15,928 bases of DNA, taken from assembly GCA_937958735.1 (NCBI GenBank), contig CALGNG010000363.1:1-15928 (forward strand). Direction: 5' to 3'. This DNA is from an uncultured Aquimarina sp. Lineage in GTDB: Bacteria; Bacteroidota; Bacteroidia; Flavobacteriales; Flavobacteriaceae. Both the position numbers and the translations under genes were made by a program. Under the pieces are notes generated by a model. That model saw nothing but the letters and a program-made list of their open reading frames with translations, had not been told where the DNA came from and ran no database searches. Shown piece by piece: positions 1 through 5,517 of the stretch (position 1 is its first letter; each line of letters opens with the position of its first letter).

Positions 1-2
1 AT

Positions 3-74
3 TTAGTGTCGGCCTTAGGTTCTTTAGCAACTCTAATGTATTTTGTATTACGTTATATGGGAAATAGACGATAA
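3..74 (+). CDS. C-terminal end of a membrane protein (partial)
   Basis: The frame starting at base 3 is open from the window edge and stops with TAA at 72-74. It encodes 23 residues that look like a last transmembrane helix (LVSALGSLATLMYFVLRY) followed by a short basic tail, MGNRR. The other two forward frames give a stop almost at once or a less protein-like peptide. The hydrophobic segment with a positive cytoplasmic tail suggests an integral inner-membrane protein. The family cannot be told from so little. A strong terminator-like repeat follows 8 bases after the stop, which supports this being a real gene end. Confidence 0.55.
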   Translation, partial: LVSALGSLATLMYFVLRYMGNRR

Positions 75-82
75 AAAATCTA

Positions 83-144
83 ATTAATACAACAACAAAA
101 AGCCTAAGGACTGGAGTCCTTAGGCTTTTTGTTGTTGTATTAAT
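83..144 (+). terminator. Very long perfect inverted repeat, probable bidirectional terminator
   Basis: Two perfectly complementary 30-base arms (83-112 and 115-144) flank only two bases, GG. The inner 18 bases of each arm form a classic intrinsic terminator: an A-tract, AGCCTAAGGACT, then the complement ending in GGCTTTTT. It would work in both directions. The outer part of the arms (ATTAATACAACAAC and its complement) continues the perfect pairing for another 12-14 bases beyond the U-tract, which a terminator does not need. It lies just after the partial membrane gene and before the lipoprotein gene, so it insulates the two. Confidence 0.85.
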
Positions 145-226
145 AGTTGGAGCTTTTAACTAATTGCTTTATAGGTAGTCGGGTAAAAGGGTGTCTTAGG
201 CGTATAAAGAGAGAAAAAATATAATT

Positions 227-763
227 ATGAAAAAGAATTTGTTATTTAGGGAATTTGTAGGAGTATTTATTATTACAACTAGTTTTTTGATTTCTTGTGA
301 TGGAGATGATTCTTTTGAAGAGGGGTTAATTTCCTCGGAAATTGTTAATGAAGAAGAGGTAGGTAATGTAGAAGAAAAAGAGGAAAGATCTATAATAAGC
401 GAGTTTATTGGGCAATGGCAATTAAAGTCGGTAATCACTAATTTAGGTTGTGAAATTGAGGGGAGTGATTTTTTAGTGCAATTTAAAGATGATAATACTT
501 ATGAATTAAAAATTCCAATAGCATCTGAAGTAGGTGTGGGTATTGTAACTAGTGGTTCTGGAGCAAGTGGTACTATAGATGTAATTCAAAATTGTTCTGT
601 TAATATTAAAAAGGGAATATTTATTTCTAATGAAGAAAATAATACAGTATCCCTTTTAAGGAAAAGCGATTTCAAATTTACTGTAGAAGAAAGTAATGAG
701 TTGAGATTGGAATTAAAATCTTCCGATAAAACAGTTATTTATATGTTTGTAAAAGTAGAGTAA
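227..763 (+). CDS. Lipocalin-like lipoprotein of unknown function
   Basis: The 178-residue product has a basic N-terminus, a hydrophobic segment and the lipobox LISC with the lipidated cysteine at position 24. The next residues, DGDD, are acidic, which resembles the lipoprotein export signal that sends Bacteroidota lipoproteins to the cell surface. A low-complexity acidic linker (about 29-55) leads to a domain starting at IGQWQL (61-66). This domain has alternating beta-like segments and two cysteines (75 and 123) that could pair. The GxW-type start and beta-rich pattern resemble the lipocalin-like lipoprotein families common in Flavobacteriaceae; this is inferred from pattern only. No Shine-Dalgarno is visible, only an A-rich leader. 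purE follows after 93 bases with its own promoter-like boxes, so the two need not be co-regulated. Confidence 0.8.
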   Translation: MKKNLLFREFVGVFIITTSFLISCDGDDSFEEGLISSEIVNEEEVGNVEEKEERSIISEFIGQWQLKSVITNLGCEIEGSDFLVQFKDDNTYELKIPIASEVGVGIVTSGSGASGTIDVIQNCSVNIKKGIFISNEENNTVSLLRKSDFKFTVEESNELRLELKSSDKTVIYMFVKVE

Positions 764-805
764 TTAATAAATATAGGGATACAGTAATTCTTCTTTTACA
801 AGTAA

Positions 806-835
806 TTGTTGCTTTAAAAATTTTGACGAAATTTG
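806..835 (+). promoter_or_regulatory. Candidate Bacteroidota promoter for purE
   Basis: A TTG at 806-808 is followed after 19 bases by GAAATTTG at 828-835, one mismatch from the Bacteroidota -7 box TAnnTTTG. The box ends 21 bases before the purE start, giving a short leader. It continues as TTTGCAG, like the leuB and lysS boxes. The match is imperfect and the DNA is AT-rich, so this is a moderate call. Confidence 0.4.
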
Positions 836-856
836 CAGTAATATTAAATTAAAATT

Positions 857-1345
857 ATGAGTAAAGTAGGAGTTATAATGGGAAGCACGAGTGACTTACC
901 TGTAATGCAAAAGGCAATAGATTTTTTAAAGGAAATTAAAATAGATGTAGAGGTAGATATTGTATCGGCACATCGTACGCCAGAAAAGCTATTTGACTAT
1001 GCCACTAACGCTCATAAGCGTGGAATTAATGTAATTATTGCGGGAGCGGGAGGAGCAGCTCATTTGCCAGGAATGGTAGCTTCTATGTCTCCATTGCCTA
1101 TAATTGGTGTGCCTGTAAAATCTAGTAACTCTATAGATGGCTGGGATTCAGTACTGTCTATTCTTCAAATGCCAGGAGGTGTTCCGGTAGCTACGGTAGC
1201 TTTAGATGGGGCGTTAAATGCAGGGATTCTGGCAGCACAAATTATTGGTTCACAGGATATAGATGTTCAAAATAAAATTATAAATTATAAATTACAATTA
1301 AAAGAGAAGGTGATTTTGGGTTCTGAAAAAGTTAAATCGATATAA
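857..1345 (+). CDS. purE: N5-carboxyaminoimidazole ribonucleotide mutase PurE
   Basis: PurE (class I) converts N5-CAIR to CAIR in de novo purine synthesis in the cytoplasm. The 162-residue length fits the family. The phosphate-binding start GSTSDLPVM (9-17), the signature SAHRTP (37-42) with the presumed catalytic histidine at 39, and the glycine-rich GAGGAAHLPGM (63-73) are all present. IGVPVKSS and QMPGGVPVATV follow as expected. Class I PurE normally works with the ATP-dependent PurK, which makes N5-CAIR. No purK lies in the window: the upstream neighbour is a lipoprotein and the downstream one a flavin reductase. The gene probably has its own promoter (806-835). Confidence 0.97.
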   Translation: MSKVGVIMGSTSDLPVMQKAIDFLKEIKIDVEVDIVSAHRTPEKLFDYATNAHKRGINVIIAGAGGAAHLPGMVASMSPLPIIGVPVKSSNSIDGWDSVLSILQMPGGVPVATVALDGALNAGILAAQIIGSQDIDVQNKIINYKLQLKEKVILGSEKVKSI

Positions 1346-1349
1346 ACTT

Positions 1350-1374
1350 TATTTTTTTTTGGTTAAAAAAAAAT
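1350..1374 (+). terminator. Possible A/T-only hairpin after purE
   Basis: Just after the purE stop, nine T (1352-1360), GGTT and nine A (1365-1373) make a perfect T9-loop-A9 hairpin, extended by an A-T pair and a T-G wobble. It has no G-C pairs in the stem, so it is weak as an intrinsic terminator. The reverse-strand reading ends in a T-tract equally well. It may only be an AT-rich coincidence. Confidence 0.3.
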
Positions 1375-1429
1375 GTAATTATCTGTATTGAAGTGTTTTT
1401 GTTGTATTTATGGTAAATTATGTTATTTC

Positions 1430-1461
1430 TTTGTAACCATGATTCTTTTATTATAGGTTTG
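1430..1461 (+). promoter_or_regulatory. Promoter of the AzoR-type reductase gene
   Basis: TTTG at 1430-1433, a 20-base spacer and TAGGTTTG at 1454-1461 match the Bacteroidota -33 (TTTG) and -7 (TAnnTTTG) elements exactly, with spacing in the usual range. The gene starts 50 bases after the box. This is the best two-box promoter in the window. Confidence 0.6.
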
Positions 1462-1511
1462 TATGTAGAACACTCGTTTTATAATTTTTTTCATCAAAAA
1501 ACACAAAGAAA

Positions 1512-2099
1512 ATGAATATTTTAAAAATAAATTCTAGCGTACAAACAGACGCTTCTGTAACAAGAAAATTAGTAGAAGATTTAATTAAAATCCTTGATAG
1601 GGATGGAGCAACTATTGTAGATAGAGATTTAAGCAAAGGGGTTTCATTATTATCTCAAGAAATGATTACTGCTTTTTATACTAACCCAGATGATTTGGAG
1701 GCAGGGCAAAAAGAGTTGTTAATAGAATCCAACACCTATGTTCAAGAAATTAAAGATGCAGATGTTATTGTTTTTGGTGCGCCAATTTATAATTTTAGTG
1801 TACCAGGATCGGTAAAAGCATATTTTGATTTATTGGCAAGAGTTGGAGTAACTTTTAAGTATACAGAGCAAGGGCCTCAAGGTCTTTTGGATAACAAAAA
1901 AGTATACGTTGCAATGGCTAGTGGAGGAGTTCCTTTTAATAGTGAAGTTGATTATGCTTCTAAATTAATACGTCAATTTTTGGCATTTTTAGGAATTACA
2001 GATGTTACTTTTGTACCAGCAGATCAATTAATGATGGATCAAGACGCTGGTTTAGCTAGGGCAGAAAAAATAATAAAAGAAGTAGCATTAGCTTTATAG
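1512..2099 (+). CDS. azoR: FMN-dependent NADH-azoreductase (AzoR/AcpD family)
   Basis: This 195-residue protein is a flavodoxin-fold reductase that uses NAD(P)H to reduce azo compounds and quinones through bound FMN. It is thought to act in quinone and thiol-stress protection in the cytoplasm. The N-terminal strand and phosphate-binding loop, MNILKINSSVQTDASVTRKL, have the family's serine pattern. GAPIYNFSVPGSVKAYFD (89-106) matches the FMN-binding M/P-x-YNF-x-(I/V)P motif of the family. LLARVGVTFKYTEQGPQGLL and the ASGGV loop (136-140) are also typical. The length is close to the usual 200. It is a single-gene unit with a promoter upstream and a strong terminator 22 bases downstream. Physiological substrate is not readable from the sequence. 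Confidence 0.93.
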   Translation: MNILKINSSVQTDASVTRKLVEDLIKILDRDGATIVDRDLSKGVSLLSQEMITAFYTNPDDLEAGQKELLIESNTYVQEIKDADVIVFGAPIYNFSVPGSVKAYFDLLARVGVTFKYTEQGPQGLLDNKKVYVAMASGGVPFNSEVDYASKLIRQFLAFLGITDVTFVPADQLMMDQDAGLARAEKIIKEVALAL

Positions 2100-2120
2100 G
2101 CTAATCTATCTAATATTTTT

Positions 2121-2158
2121 AAAAGCCACAAACACAGCAGTGTTTTGTGGCTTTTTTT
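2121..2158 (+). terminator. Intrinsic terminator after azoR
   Basis: AAAAGCCACAAACAC pairs with GTGTTTTGTGGC, with one bulged T, around a short AGCA loop, and a run of seven T follows the stem. It has the usual flavobacterial form with an A-tract in front, so it may also stop transcription from the other side. Confidence 0.85.
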
Positions 2159-2205
2159 GGTTTGTTACTTTTTATTTAGGGTGATTTTATTATATTGCTT
2201 GGTAT

Positions 2206-2904
2206 ATGAGTTATTTTAATTCTAAGTTTTCAATTAAAGAATGGAGCGAGGCAGATAGACCCAGAGAGAAGTTGGTAGCTAAAGGTAAAAAAACACTTAC
2301 CGATGCAGAGCTAATGGCAATTCTAATAGGATCGGGTAATAGGGACGAAAGTGCTGTAAGTTTGTCTAAGAGGATTTTAGCTGATATAGATAATAATTTA
2401 AATGAGTTATCCCGTTTAGGAATTTCTCAATTATTAAAATATAAAGGTATTGGTGAGGCAAAATCAATTTCTGTAATTGCAGCCTTAGAATTAGGAAGAA
2501 GGCAAGGTTTACAGCAAGTAGTGGCTAATCCATTTATTACTTCCAGTAGCGATGTGTTTTCTATTATGCATCCTTTATTAGGGGATTTGAGTCATGAAGA
2601 ATTTTGGGTCTTATTTTTAAATAACTCGAATAAAGTTTTAAATAAAAAAATGATAAGCAGTGGAGGGCAAACAGGTACGGTGGTAGATTTAAGGTTAATT
2701 TTTAAAATAGCACTAGAATTTTCATCTATAGCCTTAATACTGTGTCATAATCATCCTAGTGGGTCTTTAGTGCCAAGTGGTGCGGATAAACAGGTTACAA
2801 AAGACATTAGAAAAGGAGGGGAAACTTTAAATATAAAAGTCTTAGATCATATAATTATAACAGAGAAAAATTATTTTAGCTTTGCAGACGAAGGATTAAT
2901 GTAA
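2206..2904 (+). CDS. radC: RadC/JAB-domain protein
   Basis: The 232-residue protein has the two-part structure of the RadC family (UPF0758). The N-terminal half (SIKEWSEADRPREKL at 9-23 onward) contains a helix-hairpin-helix-like segment around YKGIGEAKS (79-87). The C-terminal half is a JAB/MPN metalloprotease-like domain. The metal-binding motif HxHx7SxxD is intact: H181, H183, S191 and D194 (HNHPSGSLVPSGAD). A glutamate in SHEEFW (131 or 132) would complete the site. The name suggests DNA repair, but this role is not well supported for the family, and JAMM-type hydrolase activity is predicted rather than known. The start fits the family length. No clear promoter is seen in the 47 bases after the azoR terminator. 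Confidence 0.95.
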   Translation: MSYFNSKFSIKEWSEADRPREKLVAKGKKTLTDAELMAILIGSGNRDESAVSLSKRILADIDNNLNELSRLGISQLLKYKGIGEAKSISVIAALELGRRQGLQQVVANPFITSSSDVFSIMHPLLGDLSHEEFWVLFLNNSNKVLNKKMISSGGQTGTVVDLRLIFKIALEFSSIALILCHNHPSGSLVPSGADKQVTKDIRKGGETLNIKVLDHIIITEKNYFSFADEGLM

Positions 2905-2949
2905 TTTTTTCTGGGATAACTAGTTTAGTATATAATCACCTTATTTAAT

Positions 2950-3726
2950 ATGAAGCACCTTTTTTTATTATTTGTAGTCTTAATAGCTAACTCGTTTTTT
3001 GCTCAAAACAGCTCAAAACTATCTAATTATAGGTATATCTTGTTACCTAATACCTTTTCTTTTCAGAATAAGGCACATGAGTATAACCTAAATAAGTTAA
3101 CTCAGTTTTTGTTTAATAAATACGATTTTGAAACTTATATAGAAGGTGGGGAAAATAGTCGTTTAAGTACAGCTAATCCTTGCGAAATATTGCGTGTAAA
3201 TTCTTTTATGCAAGGTGTTTTTAAGTCTAAAGCAACGTTTACTTTTACAGATTGTAGAGGCAAACTTATTTATACTTCAAGTGTAGGGGTAAGTTCAAAA
3301 AAAGAATATGATAAATCCTATACAGAAGCAATTCGAGATGTTTTTAAGGTAGATAAAAATATTAATACACATAAATATTTAAAGCGTAAAGAAGAAAAGA
3401 CAAAAGAAACCTTTAAGGTAAAAAAAACGATTACCTCTAGTAAAGTGTCTAATTTAGATACAAATAATAAACCTTCACTTGAATTAGAATTAAGAGGTAA
3501 GAAATACAGCTTTGTTTTGGATTCAGAGACTACGTATAGTATTTTTCTAAATACCGTAAAAATAGGAGATGCTACGCTAAAAGACAAAGATAAGGAGGGT
3601 TATATAATTAATGCAGGAGCTCTTAGTGGAGAGGGGAGATTTGATGATTTTGGTAATTTTGAACTAAAGCGTATTAATCCGGCAAGCAATAAAGAATTGT
3701 TGGATGTTATGGTAAGAACTAGATAA
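2950..3726 (+). CDS. Secreted protein of unknown function, flavobacterial
   Basis: The 258-residue product begins with a clear signal peptide, MKHLFLLFVVLIANSFFAQ, probably cut after the Ala-Gln, the usual flavobacterial site. The mature N-terminal half starts with YRYILLPNTFSFQ and contains two cysteines (78 and 102) that may form a disulfide outside the cytoplasm, plus a helix with SYTEAIRDVF. A lysine-rich linker (about 137-165) leads to a C-terminal beta-rich part (about 176-250) with SLELELRGKKYSFVL. From memory similar proteins are common in Flavobacteriaceae, but I know no name or function. It sits 45 bases after radC on the same strand and 106 bases before leuB, which has its own promoter-like box. 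Confidence 0.85.
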   Translation: MKHLFLLFVVLIANSFFAQNSSKLSNYRYILLPNTFSFQNKAHEYNLNKLTQFLFNKYDFETYIEGGENSRLSTANPCEILRVNSFMQGVFKSKATFTFTDCRGKLIYTSSVGVSSKKEYDKSYTEAIRDVFKVDKNINTHKYLKRKEEKTKETFKVKKTITSSKVSNLDTNNKPSLELELRGKKYSFVLDSETTYSIFLNTVKIGDATLKDKDKEGYIINAGALSGEGRFDDFGNFELKRINPASNKELLDVMVRTR

Positions 3727-3765
3727 GGTTGCTTTTTGTAAATAATAATCGCTAACAAGACTAGA

Positions 3766-3796
3766 TTAGTAAAAATGGTTTAAAGTGGTATATTTG
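3766..3796 (+). promoter_or_regulatory. Promoter of leuB
   Basis: TATATTTG at 3789-3796 is a perfect match to the Bacteroidota -7 box TAnnTTTG. It continues as TTTGCAGG, as in the purE and lysS boxes. A TTAG at 3766-3769, 19 bases upstream, is a partial -33 match. The leader to the leuB start is about 30 bases. No leader peptide, T-box or other attenuator is seen in it. Confidence 0.55.
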
Positions 3797-3832
3797 CAGG
3801 TAAACTTTGATAATTAGTATAAATAGAAATTT

Positions 3833-4891
3833 ATGAAATTTAATATTGCGCTACTAGCCGGGGACGGTATAGGACCAGAGGTTATTGATCAGGCAGTTAA
3901 AGTTTGTGATGCCGTAGCTACAAAATACAATCATGAAATTAACTGGACACCAGCATTAACAGGTGCAGCAGCTATCGATGCTGTAGGGGAGCCTTATCCG
4001 GATGAAACACACGATATTTGTGTGGCTTCGGATGCCGTGCTTTTCGGAGCTATTGGTCACCCTCGTTTTGATAACGATCCTACTGCAAAGGTACGCCCAG
4101 AGCAAGGATTATTAAAAATGCGTAAGAAATTAGGTTTATTTGCTAATATACGACCAACGTTTACTTTTCCTTCATTAATAGATAAATCCCCTCTTAAAGA
4201 AGAACGTATTAAAGGAACCGATTTAGTTTTTTTACGTGAGTTAACAGGAGGTATCTATTTTGGAGAAAAAGGTAGAAGAGACGGTGGAGAAACTGCTTTT
4301 GATAATTGTGTGTATACAAGAGATGAGGTGACTCGTTTAGCGCGTAAAGGTTTCGAACTAGCTATGACACGTACTAAAAAATTGTGTTGTGTAGATAAAG
4401 CTAATGTATTGGAGACTTCTAGACTTTGGAGAGAAACAGTACAAGGTTTGGAAGCAGATTATCCAGAAGTAGAAGTGTCTTACGAATTTGTAGATGCAGT
4501 TGCGATGAGGTTAGTACAATGGCCAAATAGTTATGATGTACTAATTACAGAAAATTTATTTGGAGATATTTTAACAGACGAAGCTTCAGTAATATCTGGA
4601 TCTATGGGGTTAATGCCATCGGCTTCAGTTGGAGAAGAAACTTCTTTGTATGAACCAATACACGGATCGTATCCACAAGCTGCTGGAAAAGATGTTGCAA
4701 ATCCATTGGCAACAGTATTATCTGCGGCGATGATGTTTGAAGATGCATTTGGTTTAAAAGAAGAAGCAGAAGCAATTAGAGTTGTTGTAAATAAATCTTT
4801 AGAAGAAGGTTTAGTTACAGAGGATTTAGCCGCAGGAGGGAAATCATACAAGACTAGCGAAGTTGGAGATTGGTTAGCTAAAAATATATAG
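3833..4891 (+). CDS. leuB: 3-isopropylmalate dehydrogenase LeuB
   Basis: LeuB oxidises and decarboxylates 3-isopropylmalate with NAD+, the third step of leucine synthesis, in the cytoplasm. The 352-residue length fits. LLAGDGIGPEV (7-17) starts the fold, and QGLLKMRKKLGLFANIRP (91-108) is the isopropylmalate-type substrate loop with arginines 97 and 107. R135, the catalytic pair Y142 (GGIYFGE) and K189 (CCVDKANVL), and the metal-binding aspartates D221, D245 and D249 are all in place. YEPIHGSYPQAAGK and NPLATVLSAAMM are the usual C-terminal cofactor region. In many bacteria leuB is next to leuA, leuC and leuD; here it stands alone between two exported-protein genes, with its own promoter and terminator. 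Confidence 0.97.
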   Translation: MKFNIALLAGDGIGPEVIDQAVKVCDAVATKYNHEINWTPALTGAAAIDAVGEPYPDETHDICVASDAVLFGAIGHPRFDNDPTAKVRPEQGLLKMRKKLGLFANIRPTFTFPSLIDKSPLKEERIKGTDLVFLRELTGGIYFGEKGRRDGGETAFDNCVYTRDEVTRLARKGFELAMTRTKKLCCVDKANVLETSRLWRETVQGLEADYPEVEVSYEFVDAVAMRLVQWPNSYDVLITENLFGDILTDEASVISGSMGLMPSASVGEETSLYEPIHGSYPQAAGKDVANPLATVLSAAMMFEDAFGLKEEAEAIRVVVNKSLEEGLVTEDLAAGGKSYKTSEVGDWLAKNI

Positions 4892-4908
4892 TTTTAACTA
4901 TTTAATAT

Positions 4909-4945
4909 AAGGCTGCCTTTCCGTTGGATAGGTGGCCTTTTTTTT
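4909..4945 (+). terminator. Intrinsic terminator between leuB and the next lipoprotein
   Basis: AAGGCTGCCT (4909-4918) pairs with AGGTGGCCTT (4930-4939) through eight Watson-Crick and two G-T pairs. TCC and GGA can close further around GTT. Eight T (4938-4945) follow. The lipoprotein start codon at 4954 comes only eight bases later, so the structure lies directly in front of the next gene. Confidence 0.8.
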
Positions 4946-4953
4946 GAAAAAAA

Positions 4954-5517
4954 ATGAGACTACTAGTGTATTTGGTATTGATAACTACGATGATTTGTAG
5001 TTGCGATAAAAAAAGAGAACTGAAATCTGAAAATAATAGAATTGTACAAAAGGATACAGTTTCTATTATTAAGACTAGGATAGATTTGCTTAGCGTAAAT
5101 AAAAAAGTATCCAAGAAAGTAGAAGAAGTATCTAGTTTCGAAATGGTAAGTAAAGAAGTGGATTCTATTAAAAAAGAGCCTTTGTCTAAGGTGGCAGAAA
5201 TAGTGCCAGAATTAAATAATAATATTGTAGAGTTATATAAGACCCTGCCGAAAGATTTAAAGAATAAACCTATACTAAGTAGATTAAGACAGTTGCAAAC
5301 CTATTCTTTGCTATTGGAAGATGCGTTTAAAAATAATAAGGGAGACTCTATAACTTTAAATAATACGATAAAACAGGTGTTAGAATCGTATAATGTTTTT
5401 GTGCTTCAGCTTAACGAGACAGAAAATCAAATTTCGGAAGATTTCCAAAAAGAATTACAAAAAGCTTCTTTTGCTAGAGATTCTTTAAAGCAAAGTGAAG
5501 TAGCTCCTTTATTTTAG
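4954..5517 (+). CDS. Small helical lipoprotein of unknown function
   Basis: The 187-residue product has a short signal peptide with lipobox ICSC and the lipidated cysteine at 17. The residues after it are DKKRELK, mostly basic, so it lacks the acidic surface-export signal of the other lipoprotein and may stay on the periplasmic face. The rest is rich in Lys, Glu, Ser and Leu with heptad-like spacing, and is probably alpha-helical: one segment at about 40-75, another at about 85-180 with ELYKTLPKDLKNKPILSRL. No known domain is recognised. The start at 4954 is needed to keep the signal peptide, since the next Met is residue 13. Its end overlaps the opposite-strand receptor gene by four bases. 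Confidence 0.8.
   Translation: MRLLVYLVLITTMICSCDKKRELKSENNRIVQKDTVSIIKTRIDLLSVNKKVSKKVEEVSSFEMVSKEVDSIKKEPLSKVAEIVPELNNNIVELYKTLPKDLKNKPILSRLRQLQTYSLLLEDAFKNNKGDSITLNNTIKQVLESYNVFVLQLNETENQISEDFQKELQKASFARDSLKQSEVAPLF

Noticed and set aside
3797..3832. Leucine-dependent leader or T-box before leuB
   Set aside because: The leader is only about 30 bases after the -7 box, too short for a T-box or leader-peptide attenuator, and it has no leucine-rich small frame.
4531..4851. 106-codon minus-strand frame
   Set aside because: It is wholly within leuB, whose catalytic residues are intact, so it is a mirror frame of a conserved gene.
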